Shown here piece by piece: positions 46,101 to 56,735 of a DNA stretch of 64,000 nt. The notes beneath the pieces are model-generated. The model saw only the letters and a list, made by a program, of their open reading frames with translations. It searched no databases and was not told the DNA's origin. The stretch's first letter is position 1. Every line of letters starts with the position of its first letter. The stretch covers positions 29,706,450-29,770,449 of the forward strand of contig NC_034414.1 in the NCBI RefSeq assembly GCF_002078875.1, in the 5' to 3' direction. This stretch comes from Numida meleagris. Lineage: Eukaryota; Chordata; Aves; Galliformes; Numididae. The position numbers and the translations under genes are program-made.

Positions 46101-47412
46101 TTCATTATGGAAATGACTGCCACCATAACAGATACTTTCAATTAACTTCTAATAGTAGAATAGTTATTCAAAACTATAAAGGTCCTGAATATTTATTCCT
46201 AAAGAAAGTGTCTCCTGACTAATCTCGGTGGAAAAAACACTTTTCAAAATATCTTGTAAGTACCTCATGTACCATCAACGCATGCACAACTTGCAAAAAC
46301 TACAGTCCCTTTTTATATGACAAGTTCCCCTGTACATGACAAGAGATGTCACATCTCACTTGTTGAATAAAACAAAGAATTAGTACTGCACTTTGTGATC
46401 TGCAAGATAAGATACAAATGAAAAGCCCATTTCATATCAATCTATATTACAGAACAGTGACATGAAGTTTCTATTCCCTGGGGGTTCCGTTACCTAAAGC
46501 TTGTCAGAGTACATAAGTGAGTACACCGCCCTAATGTGAGGAGACCTATCTGGAAGAAGTTGAAAAGGTAAATCAAAGATCATTTGAGCACTAAATTAAT
46601 CAAGGTGATCTCAAGGCTGAGAATTATATCCTTCAGCAAAAGCAAGTCTGAAGCTAAGCTTCTAAACTTGAGAAGGTAGTTTGGCAACAAGCATAATAAA
46701 CATTCATGCTGACATTTATTCTAGGGGTATTAAGTCAGACTTCACTGTTGTGGGAATGGGTGATAATTAGGCACCGAATCAGGTCTTACATTATCTGAAT
46801 TCTCTCAGAGAAGAAAGATCACTACTACAGAGACTGGTGCACTTCAAGTGAACACTGTGACTTTTTGATAACAACATTGACAGGCTTTTGAAAAGCTGGA
46901 GAATGACTAAGGATGTGGAAGGAACTGTGGCATTTTTTTGCAATGAGTTATCCAGGCTCCACTATGTCAGCTATGGTCCATACTCTACTGCAGCCTCTGA
47001 TCTCTAGCTGTGCACCATGGCTATACCTTCACAGCAGGTCTATCATCTCCCTATATTCCCTCATTTCTTATATCACAGAGTACCTAATTCAATACCTGGA
47101 CATTCACCCTTAACTCATTCATCCCTACTCTCCCTCTGAATGGATAACACAATGACTGCTAGCACCTTGAGGAAGATCCTCTGAACTGTCAAAAGAATGA
47201 AGAACAGATTTTTGCATGGACACAATCCCCTGCTCAATATGAAGCATAAATAGTTCCTTTTGGACAACTATATGGCAACATATAAAAAGGCAGCAGGAAA
47301 ATCAAGACATACGAATGAGTTTTATTGAACAGTTGAGATGGCAGTGACTAGAATTATCATCTGTATTTTAACTTACTGATGTAAGGCCTTTGTCCCTCTC
47401 AAAAGCAAAATA

Positions 47413-47476
47413 ATTTTCCTCCCTTTTTTTCTACTTTTTTTTTCCTTTTTTTCTACTCTTGCCATTCTTTTCTCCT
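47413..47476. repeat. Pyrimidine-rich tract
   Basis: A ~60-nt stretch made of T with scattered C, containing the repeated unit tttttctact. On the gephyrin RNA strand it is purine (A/G) rich. Confidence 0.85.
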
Positions 47477-48821
47477 TCATACTAAAATATACTTAGTAGA
47501 ACCTTGATCCTCTCTGGTATAGGGGAATGTTTTATGGTTACTAGTGGCAGCAAATATTCTTATTTCCTAATACAGAAAAGCTGCATCACAGTAATCCTAG
47601 AAATATGGCTGGGAAGGTACATGGACATAGATGCTTACCGCAGTGTTGGCAATCAAGCATCTGAAAATCAAGCATCTTCCCAAAAAGAGACATCACTTAA
47701 ATGAGGAGGTGGCACTGTTCATGCAACTACACAAGACAATGGTGAGCTGCAGAGCCGCTGCAAGAGAGCGCCATGTGAGGATGGCACACCTGACATCAAC
47801 TGTTAACTCCATCTAAGATGAGAGTAGTAACCAGAAAGCAAAAGCAAAGAAGCCACACAATCAAGAAATCAGTGTTCATCTGGCAAAACTATCTATTTTA
47901 TCAGATGTTTAGTTTTACCTTATAGTTTTTTAAGGTATGAACTTTACCTTAAAATCTCATACACCAAGAATACGGGAAAAAAAGAGGTGATAAGTCCTTT
48001 GCATGCATTTGAAAAGTTTAAATCTTTCCCTTTTTCAACTGAAAGCACATGCTTCGAGTGAAAGCACACATCAGGCACGTGTTTGAGTAATCTGTCCTTC
48101 ACAAACAAAGAAACATAACATGAAGTTGATATTGCCTGCTTTGAATTGCAATGTGCATATTTTTTTTAACTTCTGATTTCTTGCAGTCACAGTTTTTCAA
48201 TAGTAATATATAACAATGACATTAGTAAATAGGAATAAGACTAGATAGCAAAGGAGGAAATCTCAGAATGTAGCATATATACATGTGATTAATATAAAGC
48301 AGTCAGAAAGTACGTATGAATAAAAACATATAGCCTAAATTCCTTGTCCAAACTGAGCTAAATGTAGGAAGAAAACAAACTATAAATGGTGCCAAGTCTC
48401 ATACCCATATCCAAAATATTATGATTTCTCATACTCTTAAAAATTACACTCCTTTTTTCCCTCTTGCTGACCAAAGCTGGGAATATTCTTAACTCTCCAG
48501 CAAGTTCTACAATACACTAGGCTGCCTTCTTACTTCTGTGTGAAAAAGAGTGCTTTCTTGTAAGCTGTAGAAAACACAGGGATCAGGCACAGACTGACTA
48601 GAAAACAAGAAGAAAGTGTAAGAGACCATTAGAATCTTCATTAACACTGCCTGCTACAGAGACCACTCTCTTGCACTGCAAGTAATGTTGTTCTGGTTGC
48701 ACAGTACTTTCAATTAGATCAGAATTGTATTGTCTGTGACTGACAGGGATGCTGCATTCTGTAAATATGCATTTCAATTAACTTTCTTGAAACTTCTTGT
48801 AGTAGTACTTTCTACCATTCA

Positions 48822-49040
<219 letters not shown>

Positions 49041-49327
49041 TTACTAGAATTTATCAAATCCATTTCTAACATCTATATATGCTGCTGGTATTCTCACAAA
49101 ACAGCTAAGGAGAAGATGAAAAAGTGTTTGACAAGGGAAGGAAAATTGTAACATTTAATGGATAAACACCAGCTAGATTTTCATCTCTTTCTAGCTTTGA
49201 GTAGCACTCTTAATTCTGTTGTTTACTTCCATCAAATACATTCTTAGATATAGTTCCTATTTGCTCAAACAAATAGTTCCCTGGTAATGTAATTGATGGT
49301 TATCAAACACTATTTCTCTTGACAGGT

Positions 49328-49405
49328 AAAAAAAAAAAAAAAAAAACAACTAAGTCATGCTGGTTGCATTAATTCAAACATTTATTCTTTTTTTTTTTTT
49401 TTTTT
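49328..49405. repeat. Facing A19 and T18 runs
   Basis: A run of 19 A (49328-49346) and a run of 18 T (49388-49405) are separated by 41 nt. In RNA they could pair into an uninterrupted A-U stem. The second run ends about 50 nt from the 3' end of the CR1 insertion. Confidence 0.85.
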
Positions 49406-49455
49406 AAGATGCAACATAAGAAAAGCACAGTAGGAAGTAATTCTCAAATGAAAAT

Positions 49456-50733
49456 TAGAATCATAGAATCATAGAATCATAGAATTAGCTAGGTTGGAAA
49501 AGACCTACAAGATCACCTAGTCCAACCATCCACCTACCACCAACAACCCCACTAAACTATGTCTCCCAACGCTATATCTAAATGTTTCTTGAACACCTCC
49601 AGGGACGGTGACTCAACCACCTCCCTGGGCAGCCCGTTCCAGCACCTGACCACTCTTTCAGAAAAGTAGTACTTCCTAATGTCCAGCCTAAATCTCCCCT
49701 GGCGCAACTTGAAGCCATTCCCCCTTGTCCTGTCACTAGTTACAAGAGAGAAGAGGCCAACCCCCAGCTCACTACAACCTCCCTTCAGGTAGTTATAGAG
49801 AGCGATGAGGTCTCCCCTGAGCCTCCTCTTCTCCAGACTGAACAATCCCAGCTCCCTCAGCCGCTCCTCATAAGGCCTGTGCTCCAGACCCCTCACCAGC
49901 TTCGTCACCCTCCTCTGGACATGCTCCAGGGCCTCAATGTCTTTCTTGCAGTGAGGGGCCCAAAACTGGACACAGTACTCGAGGTGGGGCCTCACTAGGG
50001 CTGAGTACAGAGGGACAATGACTTCCCTACTCCTACTGGCAACACTATTTCTGATACAAGCCAGGATGCCATTGGCCTTCTTGGCCACCTGGGCACACTG
50101 CTGGCTCATGCTCAGCCAAGCGTCAACTAATACCCCTAGGTCCGTTTCTTCCATACAACTTTCGAGCCACTCTGCCCCAAGCCTGTAGCGTTGCCTGGGG
50201 TTGTTGCGGTCAAAGTGCAGGACCCGGCACTTGGTCTTGTTGAACCTCATCCCGTTGGCTTCAGCCCAGAGATCCAGCCTGTCCAGATCTCTCTGTAGGG
50301 CCTCTCTACCCCCAGGCACATCGACACTTCCTGCCAGCTTGGTGTCGTCTGCAAACTTACTGAGGGTGCTCTCAATGCCCTCATCCAGGTCATCAATAAA
50401 GATATGGAAGAGGACAGGCCCCAGCACCGACCCCTGGGGGACACCACTCATGACCGGTTGCCAGCTGGATTTAACTCCATTCACCACCACTCTCTGGGCC
50501 CGGCCCTCCAGCCAGCTCCTTACCCAGCAAAGGGTGTATCTGTCCAAGCCACAGGCTGCCAGTTTCTCCAGGAGAATACTGTGGGAGACAGTGTCAAAGG
50601 CTTTGCTGAAGTCTAGGTAGACCACATCAACAGCCTTTCCCTCATCCACCAGACGGGTCACTCGATCATAGAAGGAGATCAGGTTGGTCAAACAGGACCT
50701 GCCCTTCACAAACCCAATGCCAAATTACACTTA
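49456..50733 (-). mobile_element. CR1 LINE, 5'-truncated, with open reverse transcriptase frame
   Basis: A chicken-repeat-1 non-LTR retrotransposon lies antisense on the plus strand, so in the same direction as gephyrin. From about 50724 down to 49552 the frame stays open for some 385 codons. It has the reverse transcriptase motifs [11 protein letters not shown] (motif A), [10 protein letters not shown] (motif B) and FADDTKLAG (motif C with the catalytic Asp pair), then the thumb and CR1 C-terminal region ending at DIALGDIV. The 5' end is cut within the RT domain, so the endonuclease and ORF1 are missing and the copy cannot move. The 3' UTR ends in three units of the tandem ATTCTATG-type octamer (49456-49484 on the plus strand), the CR1 hallmark. 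No target-site duplication is evident, as usual for CR1. The unbroken frame suggests a fairly young insertion. Confidence 0.96.
49552..50709 (-). CDS. CR1 ORF2 fragment: reverse transcriptase, C-terminal 385 residues
   Basis: This is the coding part of the truncated CR1. It begins inside the RT domain at about [20 protein letters not shown], a region that in complete CR1 ORF2 lies several hundred residues from the start. The first codon of the open stretch is GTG, not a real initiator. RT motifs A, B and C are intact in order at about residues 30-40, 88-98 and 118-122. The enzyme would normally copy CR1 RNA at a nicked target. Without the N-terminal endonuclease and the RT fingers it should be inactive, and with no promoter of its own it is probably transcribed only as intron of gephyrin. 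Shorter open frames on the opposite strand (50201-50620) are shadows of this one. Confidence 0.9.
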   Translation of the reverse strand: MKGRSCLTNLISFYDRVTRLVDEGKAVDVVYLDFSKAFDTVSHSILLEKLAACGLDRYTLCWVRSWLEGRAQRVVVNGVKSSWQPVMSGVPQGSVLGPVLFHIFIDDLDEGIESTLSKFADDTKLAGSVDVPGGREALQRDLDRLDLWAEANGMRFNKTKCRVLHFDRNNPRQRYRLGAEWLESCMEETDLGVLVDAWLSMSQQCAQVAKKANGILACIRNSVASRSREVIVPLYSALVRPHLEYCVQFWAPHCKKDIEALEHVQRRVTKLVRGLEHRPYEERLRELGLFSLEKRRLRGDLIALYNYLKGGCSELGVGLFSLVTSDRTRGNGFKLRQGRFRLDIRKYYFSERVVRCWNGLPREVVESPSLEVFKKHLDIALGDIV

Positions 50734-51198
50734 AGTAGTTAAAATCTAATTCTTCCTAAGAGTCTCTTACTCCTTCAGAAAAGAAGAAAATAACTACTGA
50801 AGATGCAACATTTTATTTTAGGTCTTCAGGGATTTTCTTTGGTCTTAATGCAGTGCTGAACTTATACACTTGAGTGTTGAAGGGGCTCCTCTTAAGCTTT
50901 CTATCATTTAGAGTTTGCCTGTTCTTCCTTTTAGATAAATATTTAAAAAAAAAAAAAAACAAAAAACTACACAAGAAAACTCAACACATCTAGATTTTGT
51001 CTGGAGGAAAAGCAGTGTGCCTCCTGATTTTTTTCACTGTTTACCAAAACAGTGATGAAAAAACAGGGCTAGGATATAAAGCTAAGAAAAAAGGAAAAAG
51101 CAAAAACCAAACCACAACAATATGGAAGCTACATGGAGAGAAACTGTGTAAAAGTCTCTTTTTCAAAGAAAAACATGAACCATAGGTGAAGATAGGAA

Positions 51199-51211
51199 AA
51201 TATATATATAT
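51199..51211. repeat. Short (TA)n tract
   Basis: Five to six TA units. Confidence 0.85.
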
Positions 51212-54048
51212 TGATAGGATATTAAGAAACTCTTGAGTAGCTGATTTCCTTTGATTTACTCTTATACAGATAATTTCCTGTGGTTACTTGCATTTAGTGG
51301 TAGCATGGCATTTTCTAGCACGGTAGCAAGTACTCTAGTGACAGCTGTCCTAACACTCACAATTAAATACTAAAGAGACAGTTTTTGTGGTACAAAATTA
51401 ACCTCTGATATTCTAGTCAAACCAACCAAAAGAGAAGTATTATTTTCAACTGTCAGCTTGAATATTGCCTGACTCCCAAGCCTCTGTTTTCCTGCACTCG
51501 CTTCTTACACATTATACATCCTAAAAATTCCAGGTAGCTGACTAATGTTCTACCACAATATAAAGTAAAGAGCTCAAGTTAAAGAAATACACTCATTTAC
51601 TATTGTTATAGCAGTCAAACCATAGTTTATTACATATTCAAATTAAGGGAAACAGGAAATATCCACTGAGGAATTACAATGATATCTAGTGGCTCAAGAC
51701 AGAAATGGGGTTGCCAAAAATTTCTCTTGAGAACATGTAAAATGTTCTATTCTGTGATTCTAAAAGTAAGTTTAAATATTTAAGAACTGCATGGTTTGCA
51801 AAAAAACCAGTGTGCACTCACAACAAAAACACACAAATATGTGTGTGCATTCAGGGAAGAGAGAAGTTAAGGATCTTCCTCAAAATGGGGAACAACAGAT
51901 AGACGCTATAGATCTTACATTATCCAAAGCCTTGTGATGCATTGCATAGAAATTTTAATAAAATACAGAGAAGTTGAGGAAAAAAAAGAATATAATCAAG
52001 GGAGTTGAAGGAAAAACAGGATGAGTGAGACAGAAAAAAAATAGATGTTGGAAGAAAATACAGATCTGATGCAGGAGTAGAAGAGAGGAACACCTCCCTG
52101 GGAATAAATTATGACTGTAAAAGCAGAATAAATGTGCAAGGAGACAGGGAGTACCTTAGCAAGCCTCAGTAAAGACTGGAATGGCATGAGTAGTTGGCTT
52201 GGGTAAGGAATGAGATAATTCTGGGACAAGAACAGTTGGAAGGTCACAGGGAAACACTGAAAGGTCTGAGATCTTCCAATGCACTTCCTGCTGGACATCA
52301 GAGCTGGATCCCCATTATGAGCATCTCAGAGGCTTCTCATCTGTCCTAAGTATCTGTGAATGTAGTCTACAAAATAATCCACCACTTTCTAATGCTGGCC
52401 CACAGTCAGGAAGACAGCCAATAACTTAAAACAATTTCTAAAAGTTCAAGTGATAAAATTCAACATGATTGATCCAACTGCTTCAAAACAGCATGTGATT
52501 AACAGAAGTGTCACCTTAATTCTGCAAAACGAAGTTCTGTGTTTTTTTCTTTTTTTGGTAAATTACATGCGGAAGTATCTGTAAGAACTCCAGTTTATAT
52601 TGAAGTCAATGACAGTCAAGCTTTGGATAGAAGAATTCAATCAAAAACTTCTTCGTAGCACATGTGCTTAACTTAATGTTGCAATCTGAATAGTGTTACA
52701 AAGGTACTGACCCATTGTATGCCGATTACATTTGGACCTGAAGTAAAGATTTTCAGTGGAAACTTTTAACATGACTGCATGCAGTAGCTTGATAAAACAT
52801 TTTCAGTATAGATTCACAGAAGAGTTATGTCGCACCATTGTCTTCAATGACTACAGCTTGAAGCTAAGGAATATTTTCTTGCTTTATGTACAGAAGAGTC
52901 AGGTTGCTATCCAGCATTTTGGTTCTACTGCCATCAAAACATCCTTTCAGCCATCCTGATCACACCACATCCTAAACCAAGCTTGGTTATTCAGCATCAT
53001 CTAATTGTGTATCTTTCTCTTCATCAGAAACAGAACAGTTAAATTTAACTGTTCCTCTCTTTGATATAGCTTTGCTACACTTTAATTTCAAAATACACAA
53101 ATTATGACATCAAAAATTATGTCAGATGAAAAAATGAAAATATTTGCTAGTTTGGATGCAATCTGAAGAGGTTACCTTGATAATGTTGGCATTTGAGATA
53201 CACAAAGCGATATGTGAAGTTTTCGAATACTTTGCTGATTTACTGAAATTCTCATCTAAACGTTCTTTAAAAATCAAAGTATCTGAACATAGAGTTACAG
53301 ACAGATTTGAAAGCGTCTGCTTTATGTATTACTGACAAAATTATTGCTATGCTCTCATTATGCAATGAGAAAACAAAAAACTCTAACAGCCCCTTAATCT
53401 GAAATGACATGCAAGCACAAACTAAATTGCAAAATATATTGATATTAATAAAGCTATCACAGGAAAATGATGAATAATTCTGATGATCTTGAAAAAAAAA
53501 ATCAACTCCAGACTGAAATACTGGATAACAAGAGGTGTCACTGATAAACAGGAACATGGGGAGTATCTGTTGTTAACTATTCAACAAGAAATACTAAAAT
53601 CTAGGAGTGAATGTATTTAATGTGAAAGCATATTCAGAGAGCATTTGCTGATACTAGAATAAAAGGAATATCAAAACAATACATTTGTATTTATCAAGAT
53701 TTTTTTGTTTGCATTTTAGTATTTGATGAACAACATACAGAAGATTCTTTATTCACCACTGAAATGTCACAGCTCTAGGGTGAAAAGACAGCTGTTTAAC
53801 AGCGTGCATTAATATTACAACTAGCTGAGCACAGAAAATAGAGAAAGATGCTGTGTTTAACAGAGACTACAAAGGGAATTAAATAAGAGAATGCAATTAC
53901 CATTATTGGAATTTGGCCACTTCTCTGAAGTTAAGAGTTCTGGTCTTGACAACATCAGCAACCTCCAATTACTTCTATACAGTCATCCCACTACATTGTA
54001 TATTTCTAAGGAAATAATTCACTTCATATTCTGAAGGAAATATTCTTA

Positions 54049-54150
<102 letters not shown>

Positions 54151-55639
54151 TCAAAAATTAAATAGCAAAGTGAGTGAAAAACAACAAGGACTAGAAAAAT
54201 ATTAAATAAACTAAAATTTGGGTAGGAAAATCTTTTTTTTGTTTCAGAGCCAAAAGATGTCCTTGATAAACTCACAGCACTAGAATACGTTGAAGAATTT
54301 TCTCTTGGTTGTGTAAAACAGGGAAAGACAAGGGGGTGGGAAGAAGCACTGTTAGCCGTATTTGTTGTGTGGACACCTACAGAAAATTTTAAAAGTCAAG
54401 ACCCTATACATGGAGGAAATACTAATGAACACCACATCAACAACAACCCTCTCTAGCAGAAAGGAAAGAATATTTGTGAATAAGCAAAGAGTAGACTGCA
54501 TGTAATGATTTGTTCCTTCTCCTCAATCACATTTTCCAGGTGAGATTTTCCCAGGTTCAAGAAGGGTAAATTGGTCTGTGCAGATAACAAAAAAAATATA
54601 TTGCAAAGGGAAACCCATGTAGCAGGAAAGCAGGAAAACAGTAAAATGGTAATGATAATGGCTAGAGGCTGATGCCTTCCCCTTTGATCATGTCAGCAAA
54701 ACAGCGATTCCAAACAGGCTGGTGGCTTTTATTCACAAGCAGTTTCTATGCTGTGGGCACTAAGAAGCCTGGAAGCAGAGTCTGAAAATTCTTCTACTTT
54801 AAGTCCTTTTCTTAAACAGGGTATCAGCTGTGAAATGATTTTCCAGGAACATTCACTAACTTCTGTCCTTCCTTTCTAACGCAAATTTTCTTAAATGGCC
54901 AACCTGCTCTGGTCTCCCAGCCTCCAACTTGAGATTGGACATAACACCTCAAAGGTTCCAATTCTACCCTCTTTCCATTTCTCTCACAGTGGTTGCTTTT
55001 CAGTGGATCCCTTTGATTCACATCGTGATTCAAGATTCTACATTATTTGGCATAACTAAAGTGTTCGTAATGCTCATGAAACTACAAAATCCACTGTAAA
55101 ACATTCAGTCAAACTACTATGCGTTAATGGCACAACTATCAAGACAGAAAGCATGTCTTAAATGTAAGGACACACTGAATAACCTAAATATTCTTGGCAG
55201 TTTGATGCAGTAAAGAATATAATGGAAGAAATCCAAACAAATGACTTTGTGAGAAAGATTAAATTATAAATCAGATCTTTATACTTTTATAAGCTCCCAG
55301 TTTACAAAACAATGTCATAGAGAAGGAAAACATGACTTAAAAGTTTTTTCAGTGGCATCCCTATGTGAAGGATCCAGTAATCCAGGCATGTCCAACCCGT
55401 GGTCCAGTCCAGCTCAGCCCACCCTGCCCTACGCTATAAAGGCAGGAGCTCTGGCCCCCTGAGCGGCTTGGTCCAGTACTGGGTGCATACCCATTGTTCA
55501 CAACAGTCGAATTGTCAGTGTGCTATTAACTCTGTCTGAGCTGAAATCAGGGCACACAGAGGGCACAGCAGAGTGCTAATTCAAGTTATGGCAAATAATT
55601 TTATTCATGACGATACATTGGCTAAACACAGTTCTGTGA

Positions 55640-56108
55640 ACAGCAAAAAATATGCAGCCATGTTTTCTGTTTTGATAAAAAAAAAATTTGAGAATAGGCT
55701 TCAAGAGTGCTGAAAAATCATTAATTTTTTTGGTATATTTGAGATTCCGTTTTCAGCTGTGATAAATATATTACCTGCAAATTTTCAAATGGAACATATA
55801 GAGTTGTAATCATATATTCAACTCAAATAAAAATGTGAACATGCTTATCAACTGGGTTTCTATAAGCCCTATCTTATCAGAGAAAAATATCCCTCCCTTC
55901 ATAGTCACACCTTATTCATGTCATCACTTTTGACTGTATGTACATTAGTGAACAACTGTTTTCAAGGATGAAGTAGAGGAGGAGTAAAATTTCATCAAAA
56001 ATCTCTGACAAGCACCTTGAGATCTCAGTAAGAATTGCAGCCACTTCCACTGAATGAGACTGATGCATTTGTTTTGCAAAAACAAAGCCAAATATCCTAC
56101 TAGTTTTA
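55640..56108 (+). pseudogene. hAT-Charlie transposase C-terminal remnant
   Basis: The frame runs from about KYAAMFSVLIKKFENRLQEC through LPANFQMEHIEL and KPYLIREKYPSLHSHTLF to a last stretch near QKQSQISY and a stop. Compared with the C-terminal dimerisation region of hAT transposases (known pattern: FxxxLQxELIxLQ, then FYKxLPxExFPxLRxxAxxMxSLFGSTYLCE), the order of conserved hydrophobic positions is preserved. At least four in-frame stops are present. The hAT catalytic residues that lie upstream are absent. It is a fossil without a likely function. Confidence 0.75.
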
Positions 56109-56196
56109 TGCTTTTCTTTTTTAATTTGAATAAAAAATACTAAAGATCAAAATAAGTTTTTGTTACTTATACACAGGAACCATATTATATATTTTA

Positions 56197-56735
56197 TGAA
56201 GACTGCCCTAAAAGCAATGTCTCCTATTTTATGATGTCAGCCTGCAATGACAGAGGTAAATGTTGGCAGTACGGAAGTAGAAGTTGAACCCCCACTATTC
56301 CATTACATTTCGTTGCCGTGTGACAGATGGCAGCAGAGGGGCAGTCTGACAAAATGGCATCTGACGTGGAAGTGCGTATGAAGCAAAGATGTGGTCCTTA
56401 ATTCCTCCATGGGGAAAAAAATTGCACTTATTGACATTCATTGATGGTTGCTGAATGTTTATGGAGACCAAACAGCGGATGTGAGCACAGTGAGGCAGTG
56501 GGTTGTGCATTTCAGCAGTGGCGACCCTAAGTGGTCACCTCTGCTGTTGCAGATTTTGAGAAGCAGAGCATGCAGGCTCTTGTTCACAAGTGCATAGCTA
56601 ATAGTAACGACTCTTTTGAAAAATAGCATTTTGTAGCTGAGAATATGCTTTATTAAACACTGTTATTGTGCTCTTTGTATCTGTTGTAGCTTCCATGAAA
56701 ATAAATAGGAGGCATTACTTTCAGGGCAACCCATG
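56197..56735 (+). mobile_element. Internally deleted mariner (Galluhop-like) nested in the hAT element
   Basis: The left ~330 bp (tgaagactgccctaaaagca onward, including the acagatggcagcagaggggc block) and the right ~180 bp (aatagcattttgtagctgag, ataaataggaggcattactt) match the two ends of the full-length mariner at 16304-17497. About 650 bp of the middle, with most of the transposase, is missing. The junction falls near 56525, where gtggcgaccctaagtggtca meets the right part. The left TA is visible at 56195-56196; the right one has decayed to TC. This shape is typical of a non-autonomous mariner derivative. Confidence 0.88.

Noticed and set aside
50201..50620. Open frame of 139 codons on the plus strand inside the CR1
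   Set aside because: It is the antisense shadow of the RT frame and has no similarity or context of its own.
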